Origin: Nocardioides mesophilus
Lineage (GTDB): Bacteria > Actinomycetota > Actinomycetes > Propionibacteriales > Nocardioidaceae
NCBI RefSeq assembly: GCF_014395785.1
Contig: NZ_CP060713.1
Span: 214,501-278,500 of the forward strand
Length of the DNA: 64,000 nt
Direction: 5' to 3'
In this document: positions 15,290 to 24,077 of the stretch, one piece after another
Layout: the number at the start of each line of letters is the position of its first letter
How positions within the stretch are numbered: the first letter of the stretch is position 1
Made by a program: the position numbers and the translations under genes
The notes under the pieces: generated by a model
What the model was told of the DNA's origin: nothing
What the model saw: only the letters and a program-made list of their open reading frames with translations
Databases searched by the model: none

Positions 15290-17224
15290 TCAGCCGCGTG
15301 GGCTCTGGCCGAGCGGCACGACGCGCACGTCGTCGGCCTGGACGTAGGCGAACCGGTGACCGAACCAGATCTGGTAGTACTTCTGGTCGCCGCTGACCAC
15401 GGTGTGGTCGCCGGCCAGCGAGTCGTCGAACGTCTTGGCGTAGTAGTAGTCCGTCGAGACGGAGCGGTCACCGAGCGCGTAGGACTGGCCCGGCTTGATC
15501 GTGTACTGCAGCGGGAGCACCTTCTGGTAGGGGATCTCGGCGGGGTACGCCGACTCCTCCGGGTACGCCCGGCCGTAGACCGGCACCGGCTGGTCGCCGG
15601 CCGGGACCACGGTCTGGCCGCGGGTCGGCACGACGGTCGGGTCGTCGGCGGGGCTGTGCAGCCAGGCCTTCTCGCCCAGCCACCAGACCTGGAGCCAGTC
15701 ACCCTTCCGGTCCGCCACCGAGAACACCTGGCCGGCGGCTGCGCGGGCGCCGATGTCGGAGACCTGGGTGGTCGAGGGCGCACCGTTGGGCCGCAGCCCG
15801 ATGTCGCTGACCAGCGGGGAGTCCTCGCTCGGCGCGGTGTGCAGGTAGACGAAGTTGGTGCCCTGCGGGTCGCAGGTGCCGTCGGTGTTGCAGCCGGTCA
15901 CCTTCTGCTGGTTGTCGTCGAAGCCGGGCGCGACGGTGACCAGGTTGGTGCGTCCGCGGTCGGCGTCGAGCGGCTTGCGCACCAGCTCCATGTAGTGCTC
16001 CCAGTCCCAGAACGGGCCGGTGTCCCAGTGCATGCCGCGCACGTACGCGGCCGTGACGCCGGGGATCTGGTCGTGACCGATGATGTGCGCCCGGTCGCGC
16101 GGGATGTCGTACTCCTCGCTGAGGTGGCGCACCAGCCGCGCCGAGGTGCGGTACATCGACTCGGTGAACCAGGTCGCGCCCTGCGCCGCGATGCCCTCGT
16201 GCTCGAGGCCGATCGAGTGCATGTTGACGTACCAGTTGCCCGCGTGCCAGCCGACGTTCTTGTTGTCGAGGTGCTGGGCGATGTGCCCGTCGGAGGAGCG
16301 CAGCGTGTAGTGCCAGGCCAGGTAGGTCGGGTCGGTCACGAGGTCGAGCGCCCGCTCCCACACGCCCTCGGTGTTGTGGATGACGATGTAGTCGATCGAC
16401 AGGTCGTTCGGCCGGTCGGCGAGGTCGTGGTTGCCGTAGTCGTACGGGTCCGGCTTGCCGTACCACTCGTAGGGCGCCGGGATCGCCTCGCAGTCGAGGG
16501 AGGCCGGGCAGTCGACGGTCTCCTCGGTGACCGGGGCCGGGTCGAGCAGGCCGGCCTCGCGCACCGCGGCGGTGTCGACCCGGGCCTGCGGCTTCGCGCG
16601 CAGCACCACGGTCTCGCCGTCGTCGGTGGTGCGGCGCTCGCCCGAGCGCATCGTCGCGAAGACGTCCTTGGCGAAGCGCAGCCCGGTCTTCTCGTCGCCG
16701 CCGGTGGCGTAGAGCGCCACCGCCCTGCTCCAGTCGCTCGGGTCGCTCGAGGCGGTCCGCGGCTGGTACGCCGCCAGCACGGCCGCTCCGCCGCAGATGT
16801 TGGCCACCGCGTCGGAGCGGAGCCGCTGCTGGTCGAGGCCGGTCAGCTGCGCGGCCTGCACCAGGGTGCCGCTGGCGCCGGTCGGCTCCGCTCCGGCCTC
16901 GCCCTTCGCCCGGTCGCCCCGGCCGGCGGAGCCGCCGAGGTCCTCGCGGGTCAGGTGCATCGGGCCGTAGCCGCCCGAGGTGCTCATCTCGCCGTTGTGG
17001 TCCTCCCACCGCGACTCCATGAACGAGACGGCGAGCAGCACCGGGGCGGGCACGCCGCTGACCCGGGCCGCCCGCTCGAAGACCGCCTGGCGGTCGGCGG
17101 GTCCCTGGGTGCAGCGGGACCAGTCGGTCGCCGCGACGGCCTGTGGCGCGGAAGCGAGTCCGACCCCCGTCAGCACCAGCGGCACGGCTGCCGCGACTGC
17201 TCCGATTCTTCTTCTGCGCGCCAT
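15290..17224 (-). CDS. exported N-acetylmuramoyl-L-alanine amidase
   Basis: A 644-residue secreted protein. The start at 17224 gives a clear signal peptide (MARRRRIGAVAAAVPLVLTG to AVAA) after a GGGAAGGGG site. The first part (VPAPVLLAVSFMESRWEDHNG, GGYGPMHLT) resembles a lysozyme-like fold. The middle is an Amidase_2 domain: IDYIVIHNTEGVWE, a His in WHYTL, GLEHEG and HIIGHDQIPG provide likely zinc ligands. The C-terminal part looks like SH3-type or wall-binding repeats. It should cleave the amide bond between MurNAc and the stem peptide. It stands alone with a terminator behind it. Confidence 0.85.
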   Translation of the reverse strand: MARRRRIGAVAAAVPLVLTGVGLASAPQAVAATDWSRCTQGPADRQAVFERAARVSGVPAPVLLAVSFMESRWEDHNGEMSTSGGYGPMHLTREDLGGSAGRGDRAKGEAGAEPTGASGTLVQAAQLTGLDQQRLRSDAVANICGGAAVLAAYQPRTASSDPSDWSRAVALYATGGDEKTGLRFAKDVFATMRSGERRTTDDGETVVLRAKPQARVDTAAVREAGLLDPAPVTEETVDCPASLDCEAIPAPYEWYGKPDPYDYGNHDLADRPNDLSIDYIVIHNTEGVWERALDLVTDPTYLAWHYTLRSSDGHIAQHLDNKNVGWHAGNWYVNMHSIGLEHEGIAAQGATWFTESMYRTSARLVRHLSEEYDIPRDRAHIIGHDQIPGVTAAYVRGMHWDTGPFWDWEHYMELVRKPLDADRGRTNLVTVAPGFDDNQQKVTGCNTDGTCDPQGTNFVYLHTAPSEDSPLVSDIGLRPNGAPSTTQVSDIGARAAAGQVFSVADRKGDWLQVWWLGEKAWLHSPADDPTVVPTRGQTVVPAGDQPVPVYGRAYPEESAYPAEIPYQKVLPLQYTIKPGQSYALGDRSVSTDYYYAKTFDDSLAGDHTVVSGDQKYYQIWFGHRFAYVQADDVRVVPLGQSPRG

Positions 17225-17431
17225 CCGGCGGCCCCTTCCCGAGAGTGGTGCCGCGGCGGGCTCACCGTCGGCCCCCTCACCCAACCTGGCCCGGCGCGTT
17301 CTGTAAAGAGCGGCGCGCCGGTCCGGACCCTCCCCCGTGGAGGTCCGGAGCGGGCGCCGGAGCACCATTCCAGCAGCGCCGCGGTGTCCCGGTATCGGTG
17401 CAGATACTCAGATCCGTCCTAGGCTGCGGGC

Positions 17432-18028
17432 GTGGACCTCATGCCCCTGGTGATCTCGAGCGGCTGGGCCAGCGGCGTCAACGCCTACCTGGTGGTGCTG
17501 GTCTTCGGGCTCAGCGACCGGCTCGTCGGCCTCGAGCAGGTGCCCGACGTGCTGGGTCGCACCGACGTGCTCGTCGTCGCCGGCGCCCTGTTCGCCGTCG
17601 AGTTCGTCGCCGACAAGATCCCCTACCTCGACTCCTCCTGGGACGCGGTGTCGACGGCGATCCGGCCGACCGTGGGCGCGATCGTCGCGCTGCTGCTGGC
17701 CGGCGACGTCACCAGCCTCGAGCAGGCGGTCTACGCGGTGGCCGGCGGCGGCACCGCGCTGCTCTCGCACGCGGTCAAGGCGGGGCTGCGGCTGGCGATC
17801 AACACCTCCCCCGAGCCGGTCACCAACGTCGGCACCAGCCTGGCCGAGGACGTGACCGTGGCCGGCGTGGTGCTGCTCGCGATCGTGCACCCGTGGGTCG
17901 CGCTCGCGGTCGTGGTCGCGCTGCTGCTGGTCGGCACCACGCTGCTGTACGTCGTCGTCCGCCGGGTCCGGCAGGGGCTGCGCCGCCGCCGGGAGCGCCG
18001 CACGCGCCGGGCCGCGGACACGCCCTGA
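17432..18028 (+). CDS. DUF4126 family membrane protein
   Basis: A 198-residue protein with about five hydrophobic segments. SGWASGVNAYLVVLVFGL and VEFVADKIPYLDSSWDAV are hallmarks of DUF4126. The C-terminus is a basic cytoplasmic tail (RRVRQGLRRRRERRTRRA). Function unknown. The GTG start is supported by a TAGGCT box ending 6 nt upstream, giving a leaderless transcript. The next gene has its own similar box, so the two need not form an operon. Confidence 0.8.
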   Translation: MDLMPLVISSGWASGVNAYLVVLVFGLSDRLVGLEQVPDVLGRTDVLVVAGALFAVEFVADKIPYLDSSWDAVSTAIRPTVGAIVALLLAGDVTSLEQAVYAVAGGGTALLSHAVKAGLRLAINTSPEPVTNVGTSLAEDVTVAGVVLLAIVHPWVALAVVVALLLVGTTLLYVVVRRVRQGLRRRRERRTRRAADTP

Positions 18029-18070
18029 ACCCGATCGCGCGGACCGCGTGACTGCTTCTAGGGTGGCCCG

Positions 18071-19486
18071 ATGAACCCGGCGGACGAGACCGAGCGGAGC
18101 GCCTGGCGGGCCCGGCTGGGGGCGGTCTTCACCGGCCGCAAGGTGATCACCGGGCTGCTGCCGCTCGCGGGCCTGCCCTCCTGGGTCCGGCTGCTGGACG
18201 AGGCCGGGGCGCAGCGACCGCTGCTGCTCGGCACCGGCCGCGGCGCCGGACCGGTCCCCACCGAGGAGGACGCGGAGATCGTCCTGCTCGACCCGGGTCA
18301 CCACGAGTCGATGACCGCGGAGCTGCGCGCCCAGGACGCGCTGGCCCGCCAGCTGCCGGCGGAGGTGGTCGCCGCGATCGAGCGCTACGACCCCGACGGC
18401 GAGGCGGTGTGGCTGCTCGGCCCGTTCGTGGTGAACGAGCCGGTGCTCGGTCGCCCGGTGTACGGCGGCCGGCCGGCCGACTGGCTGGCGCTGGAGGACA
18501 AGCTGCTCGCCGAGGGCATCTGGCGGGCCGTCGGCGCGCCGCACGCGCCGGCCCGGGTGGTGCCGGTGGACGCCGTACCGCTCGAGGAGGCGTCGCGCGC
18601 GCTGGACCTCGGCGCGGGGGTGGTGTGGGCCGGGGACGCGCGCGACGGCTTCAACGGCGGCGGCGACTTCACCCGCTGGGTGGTCAGCGCCGGGGATCGG
18701 CTGGCCGCGTGGTCGTTCTTCGGCCCGCGCTGCGACCGGGTGCGGGTGATGCCGTTCCTCGACGGGGTGCCGTGCAGCGTGCACGGGATCGTGCTGCCCG
18801 ACGGCACCGCTGCCTTCCGGCCGGTCGAGCTGGCGATCATGCGCGGGCCCGGCCGCCGGTTCGTCTACGGCGGCCAGGGCACCAGCTGGGACCCGCCGGA
18901 GGCCGACCGCGAGCAGATGCGCGACCTGGTGCGCCGGGTCGGCGAGCACCTGCGCCGGCGCTGCGGCTACCGCGGCGCCTTCGGGATCGACGGGGTGCTG
19001 ACCCGCGACGGATTCCGCCCGACCGAGCTCAACACCCGGGCCGCCGGCGGGCTGGCCACCCTGGCCCAGGGCGTCGACCCGGCGGCGTTCACGCTGCTGC
19101 AGCTGGCCTGCCTGGCCGGCCACGACCCGGGGATCACCGTCGCGGAGCTGGAGGGGTGGGCGCTGCCGGCGATGGACGCGGACCGGGTGACCAAGGCGAT
19201 CGCGATGGTGCCGCGCCGGCTCACCGAGGAGAGCGTCGACCTGCCGGTGCTCTGGGACGGCGCAGACCTGCGGCCCTGCCCGGCGCTCGACGCAGAGGCC
19301 GCGGTGATGGTCGGCCCGAGCGCCGTCGGCAGCTTCACCAAGGTCACCGGCGTCTCGCTGGCGCGCGGCGAACGGCTCGGCGCCCTCAACGCGGCCCTGG
19401 TCCGGTTCCTCGACGCGGAGCTCGACGCCGGCGTCGGCCCGGTCGAGGCGGCCCCGGACCTGCGGGCGGTGTCGCCCACCGCGTAG
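18071..19486 (+). CDS. ATP-grasp-like protein of unknown function
   Basis: A 471-residue soluble protein. The centre and C-terminal half have the look of an ATP-grasp fold: a central region with DARDGFNGGGDFTRWV, then RVRVMPFLDGVPCSVHGIV and GYRGAFGIDGVLTRDGFRPTELNTRAAGG, where the acidic and Asn residues could bind Mg-ATP. ATP-grasp enzymes join a carboxylate to an amine or thiol. The substrate is unknown. A TAGGGT box ends 6 nt before the ATG. It precedes the FAD oxidoreductase gene, which also has its own -10 box. Confidence 0.6.
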   Translation: MNPADETERSAWRARLGAVFTGRKVITGLLPLAGLPSWVRLLDEAGAQRPLLLGTGRGAGPVPTEEDAEIVLLDPGHHESMTAELRAQDALARQLPAEVVAAIERYDPDGEAVWLLGPFVVNEPVLGRPVYGGRPADWLALEDKLLAEGIWRAVGAPHAPARVVPVDAVPLEEASRALDLGAGVVWAGDARDGFNGGGDFTRWVVSAGDRLAAWSFFGPRCDRVRVMPFLDGVPCSVHGIVLPDGTAAFRPVELAIMRGPGRRFVYGGQGTSWDPPEADREQMRDLVRRVGEHLRRRCGYRGAFGIDGVLTRDGFRPTELNTRAAGGLATLAQGVDPAAFTLLQLACLAGHDPGITVAELEGWALPAMDADRVTKAIAMVPRRLTEESVDLPVLWDGADLRPCPALDAEAAVMVGPSAVGSFTKVTGVSLARGERLGALNAALVRFLDAELDAGVGPVEAAPDLRAVSPTA

Positions 19487-19535
19487 CCCACCGGGCACCC
19501 AGCCGGGGCGGCGGCCACGGCTAGGCTCACGCCCC

Positions 19536-20883
19536 ATGGCGCGGGTGGTGGTGGTCGGGGCGGGTTCGGCGGCACCGCGGCCGCGGCCCGGCTCGCGAAG
19601 CTCGGCCACCAGGTGACGCTGCTCGAGCGGCTGGACCGGCTCGGCGGCGCGGTCGGCTCCCTGGAGCAGGACGGCTACCGCTGGGACACCGGCCCGACGT
19701 ACACCGCGCTGCCGGCGGTGCTGCGCGACCTGTTCCGTAAGTCCGGACGCCCGCTGGAGCGGGAGCTGGAGCTGGTGCCGGTCGAGCCGATGCGCCGGCA
19801 CCGCTTCGAGGACGGCGTCGTGCTCGACCTGCCGTCGGGCAGCCGGGCCGGGCAGCTCGACGCGGTCGACGCCGCGCTCGGCGGCGGCGCGGGCCGCGCC
19901 TGGGTCGACTACGTGCACTCGTTCGCCGACTCCTGGGACGTGCTGCGTCGCGGCTACCTGGAGCGGCCCTGGTCCCCCGAGCACGCCGACCGAGAGGTCC
20001 GCGACCTGCTCCGCTCGCGCGCCACCCAGCAGCGCACCGTCCGCAAGACCTTCCGCGACGAGCGGCTGCGGGCGCTGGCGCTGACCCACGCCGTGGTCGA
20101 CGGCCACGACCCGCGCAACGTGCCGGCGTGGATGGGGCTGGTCGACTACGTGGAGCAGAACTTCGGGACCTGGACGGTGCCCGGCGGCCTGGGGCAGCTG
20201 GCGGGGACGCTGACCCGCCGGCTCGCCGAGCGCCGCGTCGAGGTGCTGCTGGGCACGGCGGCCCGCGACCTCGTGCTGCGCGACGGCCGCGTGGTCGCGG
20301 TGGACACCGTCTCCGGTCCGGTGGACGCCGACGTGGTGGTCTGCGCGGTCGACCCGCGCGGGCTGCCGGCGCTGGCCGGCTTCGTCGGGCGGACCATGCC
20401 GGCGCTGCCGCCGACGATGTGCCACCTCGGCCTGGAGGGCGACCTCCCGGATCTGCCGCACGAAGTGGTGCTGCACGGGGACCCGACGCTGGTGGTCCGG
20501 ACCGCGGGCGCGACCGGCCCGACCGACCCGACCGACGCGGCCGGCCCGGCCGACGGCGCCGCCGGGGGTCGGGCCGCGTGGACGGTGCTGGCGCGCGGCC
20601 GGCTCGCCGAGGACGTGCTGGTCGCGCTGGCCCGCCGCGGCCTCGACGTCCGCGGCCAGGTCCGCACCCGGGTGGACCGGTCCCCCGCGAGCTGGCGGTC
20701 GCCTGGGGCGGCTCGCCGTACGGCGTGCTGTGGCAGGGCCGCGCCACGGTGGCCCAGCGGCTGGGCACCGAGACGCCGCTGCCCGGGGTGTACGCGGTCG
20801 GGGCGCACGTGGCCGGCGGCACCGGGCTGCCGTTCGTCGGCCTGACCGCCGCGGTGGTCGCCGAGCGGCTCGGCAGGGCCTGA
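19536..20883 (+). CDS. phytoene desaturase-like FAD oxidoreductase (two frame disruptions)
   Basis: The repaired protein is about 450 residues. It opens with a dinucleotide-binding motif (VVVVGAG, then GGTAAAARLAKLGHQVTLLERLDRLGG) and ends GVYAVGAHVAGGTGLPFVGLTAA, both typical of CrtI-type amine oxidase/desaturase flavoproteins. The frame is lost twice: at about 19565, where GGTTCGG should read GGTTTCGG, and at about 20682-20686, where a run of five C should be six. Both need one added base. A TAGGCT box lies 8 nt before the ATG. A prenyl synthase gene is nearby, so a role in polyisoprenoid or carotenoid oxidation is possible but unproven. Confidence 0.75.
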
Positions 20884-20887
20884 CCGC

Positions 20888-21811
20888 TCAGGCGCCGGCG
20901 GCGACGGTGGTGCGCAGCCCGGCGTAGATCTGGCGGGTCGCCTTGGACCGGTTCAGCGTGTAGAAGTGCAGGCCGGGCGCGCCGCCGGCGAGCAGGGTGT
21001 CGCAGAGCTCGGTGGCCAGCGCGATGCCCTCGGCCCGGACCGCGACCGGGTCGCCCTCGAACCGGCCGACCCGCTCGACGATCTCCGCGGGCAGCGCGGC
21101 GCCGGAGAGCTCGGCCATCCGGGTGATCTGGGCGAGGTTCGTGATCGGCATGATCCCGGGGATGATCGGGATGTCGACCCCGAGCGCCGAGACCCGGTCG
21201 ACGAGCCGGAAGTAGTCCTCGGGCCGGAAGAACAGCTGGGTGATCGCGAAGTCGGCGCCGGCCCTGGCCTTGGCCACCAGCACCCGGGCGTCGGCCTCCA
21301 GCGACTCCGCCGAGGGGTGCGCCTCGGGGAACGCCGCCACCCCGACGCAGAAGTCGCCGAGCGACTTGAGCATCTCGACCAGCTCGACGGCGTAGTGCAG
21401 CCCTTCGGGGTGCGGCTCGAACGGGGCGGTGGGACCGGCCGGCGGGTCGCCGCGCAGTGCGAGCACGTTGCGGACCCCGGCGCCGGCGTACGACCCGATC
21501 ACCGAGCGCAGCGTGTCGCGCGAGTGCCCGACGCAGGTCAGGTGCGCCAGCGGCGTCATCGAGGTGTCGTGGGCGATCCGCTCGGTGATGTCCACGGTGC
21601 GGTCCCGGGTGGTGCCGCCGGCGCCGTACGTCACCGAGACGAACGTCGGGTTCAGCGCCTCCAGCTCACGCAGCGCCCGCCACAGCTGCCGCTCGCCCTC
21701 GGTGTCCTTCGGCGGGAAGAACTCGAAGGAGAACGAGCGTTCGCCGGCCGCGATCAGGTCCCGGACGGTCTGTGCGCCGCCCGGCATCCGCGAGGGGAGT
21801 CCCAGAGCCAT
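20888..21811 (-). CDS. metF: methylenetetrahydrofolate reductase
   Basis: A 307-residue FAD-dependent TIM-barrel enzyme that makes 5-methyltetrahydrofolate for methionine synthesis. Key stretches are FSFEFFPPKDTEGE, VSVTYGAGGTTRDRT, HLTCVGHSRD, LALRGDPPAG, GADFAITQLFFRPEDYF and PIIPGIMPITN. Length is normal. A TATCCT box (21823-21818) ends 6 nt before the ATG, so the transcript is likely leaderless. The gene is convergent with the FAD oxidoreductase (4 bp apart) and divergent from the prenyl synthase, resembling the Rv2172c-Rv2173 arrangement. Confidence 0.93.
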   Translation of the reverse strand: MALGLPSRMPGGAQTVRDLIAAGERSFSFEFFPPKDTEGERQLWRALRELEALNPTFVSVTYGAGGTTRDRTVDITERIAHDTSMTPLAHLTCVGHSRDTLRSVIGSYAGAGVRNVLALRGDPPAGPTAPFEPHPEGLHYAVELVEMLKSLGDFCVGVAAFPEAHPSAESLEADARVLVAKARAGADFAITQLFFRPEDYFRLVDRVSALGVDIPIIPGIMPITNLAQITRMAELSGAALPAEIVERVGRFEGDPVAVRAEGIALATELCDTLLAGGAPGLHFYTLNRSKATRQIYAGLRTTVAAGA

Positions 21812-21884
21812 GGGTCCAGGATAGGTGGGCGGACCCCGTCGGCCCGCGACCGTCCACCGTCCCGGGCGCGGCTAGGCTCGCCGG

Positions 21885-22943
21885 GTGACCTGGGACCCGA
21901 CCGACTTCCGTGCCGCCGTCGGGGAGACCCTGGAGCGGTTCGTCGACGAGCAGGCGCTGCGGCTCGCCCCGCTCGGGGACGACGCGGCCCGCCTCGTGGA
22001 CGCAGCCCGGGCCTCGGTCCGCGGCGGCAAGCGGTTCCGGGCGGCGTTCTGCTACTGGGGCTACCGCGCGGTCCGCGAGCCCGAGGACGAGCAGGCCCTG
22101 GTGCGCGCGACCGCGGCGCTGGAGCTGCTGCACGCGAGCGCGCTGGTCCACGACGACTACATGGACGCCTCGGACACCCGCCGTGGCCGGCCGGCCACCC
22201 ACAAGGCGTTCGAGGCGCTGCACCGCGAGCAGGGCTGGTCCGGGCGTCCCGAGCAGTACGGCGCCGCCGCGGCGATCCTGCTGGGCGACCTGCTGCTGTC
22301 CTGGTCCGACGAGCTGCTGCGCCGCTGCGGGCTCCCCCACGACCTGGTCCGCGACGCGCTCACCTGGTTCGACACCACCCGCAGCGAGGTGATCGTCGGG
22401 CAGTTCCTCGACGTGTCGGTGCAGGCGCGCGGCGAGTCCGACGTCGAGCTGGCGATGCTGGTGCTGCGCTACAAGTCCGCGAAGTACTCCATCGAGCGGC
22501 CGCTCGACGTCGGCGCCGCGCTGGCCGGCGGCTCCCCCGAGGTGCTGGCCGCGCTGTCCGCGGTCGGGCTGCCGCTCGGCGAGGCCTTCCAGCTGCGCGA
22601 CGACGTCCTCGGCGTGTACGGCGACCCCGCGGTGACCGGCAAGCCCGCCGGCGACGACCTCTCGGAGGGCAAGCGGACCGTGCTGGTGGCGCTGGCGCTC
22701 GGCAGCGCGAGCCCGGAGCAGGCCCGCCGGCTCGACGCCCAGCTGGGCCGGGAGCTGTCCGCGGCCGAGGTCGAGGAGCTGCGCGAGGTGATCACCGCCT
22801 CGGGTGCGCAGGCCGAGGTGGAGCGGCGGATCCGTGCCCTCACCGACCAGGCGCTGTCCGCGCTCGGCACCGCTCCGATCCAGGAGGCGTCGCGGGTGGT
22901 GCTGCGCGAGCTCGCCGAGGCCGCCACCCAGCGGCTGGTCTGA
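21885..22943 (+). CDS. polyprenyl diphosphate synthase
   Basis: A 352-residue trans-isoprenyl diphosphate synthase. The first Asp-rich motif is LVHDDYMDASDTRRG and the second is LRDDVLGVYGD; GGKRFR near the N-terminus binds diphosphate. It condenses allylic diphosphates with isopentenyl diphosphate, probably to C15-C20 products as in IdsA-type enzymes, but chain length cannot be fixed by eye. The GTG start follows a TAGGCT box by 6 nt. It is the counterpart of Rv2173 (idsA2) in gene order. Confidence 0.9.
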   Translation: MTWDPTDFRAAVGETLERFVDEQALRLAPLGDDAARLVDAARASVRGGKRFRAAFCYWGYRAVREPEDEQALVRATAALELLHASALVHDDYMDASDTRRGRPATHKAFEALHREQGWSGRPEQYGAAAAILLGDLLLSWSDELLRRCGLPHDLVRDALTWFDTTRSEVIVGQFLDVSVQARGESDVELAMLVLRYKSAKYSIERPLDVGAALAGGSPEVLAALSAVGLPLGEAFQLRDDVLGVYGDPAVTGKPAGDDLSEGKRTVLVALALGSASPEQARRLDAQLGRELSAAEVEELREVITASGAQAEVERRIRALTDQALSALGTAPIQEASRVVLRELAEAATQRLV

Positions 22944-23012
22944 CCGGGCCCTCCCCGTCGTCCGGCCCGCCTCGGCCGGTCGGCGCGCCCACGCGCGCCC
23001 GACGCGGCCGGG

Positions 23013-23450
23013 TCAGTGCTTGACCGGGAGCTCCGGCAGGTCGAGGCCGGGTCCGTCGCCGCGCAGGATCACCGCGAACCGGCAGCCCCGGTCGGAGTGC
23101 ACGCGGCCGCCGAGGACCGTGAGCGCGACCCGGAAGGCCTGCTCGTCGTGGCGGCACAGCGGGCTCCAGCCGTCCCAGAGCAGCACCACGCCTTCGCGGT
23201 CGGGGGCGTCGACGTCGGCGAGCCGGTCGGAGAGCGTGTCGAAGTCGCCGACGTCGTCGCTCACCGACAGCGCGACGGTGGCGGCCTTGAGGAAGCTCTC
23301 CTTCTCCTCGATCGTCCAGCCGTCGAGGTGCGCGAAGGCCCAGCCGGCGTGCTCGACCGCGTGCTGCACGTCGGGGACCGACGCCGCGCTGTGCCACTGG
23401 TAGAGGTCGGGCGGAGTGTGACCCGCCAGGAGTGCTGCGAGACCGCTCAT
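23013..23450 (-). CDS. barstar-like protein
   Basis: A 145-residue protein whose core (AFAHLDGWTIEEKESFLKAATVAL, DVGDFDTLSDRLADV, GVVLLWDGWSPL) has the barstar pattern: an LDG-like strand, a helix, and an aromatic/Asp segment. Barstars inhibit secreted barnase-type RNases. No RNase gene lies nearby, so this is an orphan inhibitor or a structural relative with another job. The start has a GGAAGG site 6 nt upstream. Confidence 0.7.
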   Translation of the reverse strand: MSGLAALLAGHTPPDLYQWHSAASVPDVQHAVEHAGWAFAHLDGWTIEEKESFLKAATVALSVSDDVGDFDTLSDRLADVDAPDREGVVLLWDGWSPLCRHDEQAFRVALTVLGGRVHSDRGCRFAVILRGDGPGLDLPELPVKH

Positions 23451-23520
23451 CGCGAACCTTCCGGATCGAGGCGTCAGGGCGTTCCCGACCCTAGCCGCGC
23501 GGCCGCGCGGACAACAGGGG

Positions 23521-23934
23521 TCAGAAGGCCATCGCCTGGGCGCGGCGCTTGACCTCGGTGCCGCGGTTCTCGCGCAGCGCGTCGATTGGCCGGCCGGGCA
23601 GCGAGTCGTCCGGGGTGAACAGCCACATCAGGGCCTGCCGGTCGCTGTAGCCGCCGTCGTGCAGGACGACCAGGACACCGGGCACGCCCTTGACGATCTC
23701 GCCGTCCTGGATCAGGTCCGCCGGCACCTGCTGCCCGGCCCGCGGCCACGGGACGACGGCGGCGAGCTGGTGCTCCCGGATCAGCTGACGGATCTTGCTG
23801 ACGCTGACGCCGAGCCGGTCCGAGGCCTGGCTCCAGTCCAGCCAGTCGCCGACGAGGTCACCCAGGCCGGCGGTGGGGTCGATCTCCTCGGACGGGTCGA
23901 GGCTGGTCTGCGGGCTGTTGTCGGTGCTGTCCAC
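23521..23934 (-). CDS. Rv2175c-family DNA-binding protein
   Basis: A 137-residue protein with a winged helix-turn-helix (WLDWSQASDRLGVSVSKIRQLIREHQLAAVV) followed by VPADLIQDGEIVKGVPGVLVVLHDGGYSDRQALMWLFTPDDSL. This matches the Rv2175c family, whose mycobacterial member is phosphorylated by PknL. The divergent pknL-like kinase 1.4 kb away supports the same pairing. I chose the GTG at 23934, which fits the usual length and has a CACAGT box 6 nt upstream; an ATG at 24009 adds 25 poorly conserved residues. The N-terminus has several Ser and Thr residues that could be phosphorylated. Confidence 0.75.
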   Translation of the reverse strand: MDSTDNSPQTSLDPSEEIDPTAGLGDLVGDWLDWSQASDRLGVSVSKIRQLIREHQLAAVVPWPRAGQQVPADLIQDGEIVKGVPGVLVVLHDGGYSDRQALMWLFTPDDSLPGRPIDALRENRGTEVKRRAQAMAF

Positions 23935-24077
23935 GGGGCAACTGTGCCACGCCCCGTCGGGCGTGTCGGCGCTGGGCGAGCGGCCGCCCTTGACGGTTCG
24001 TTGTCTCATGAGTCACATTCGTTGCCAATTGTCGCACCAGCAACAGCCAGTCCTCGCGGGCTGGTGGAGGGATCCCC

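Noticed and set aside
3524-17422. Very long open frames opposite dinB, dnaE2 and the EAL-GGDEF/amidase genes (1,000 codons or more)
   Set aside because: They are antisense shadows in high-GC DNA with low-complexity Arg/Gly/Pro/His composition; the opposite strands carry clearly conserved proteins.
23935-24009. N-terminal extension of the Rv2175c-like protein to an ATG at 24009
   Set aside because: The extra 25 residues do not fit the family length and no ribosome site or leaderless box precedes that ATG; kept only as an alternative.
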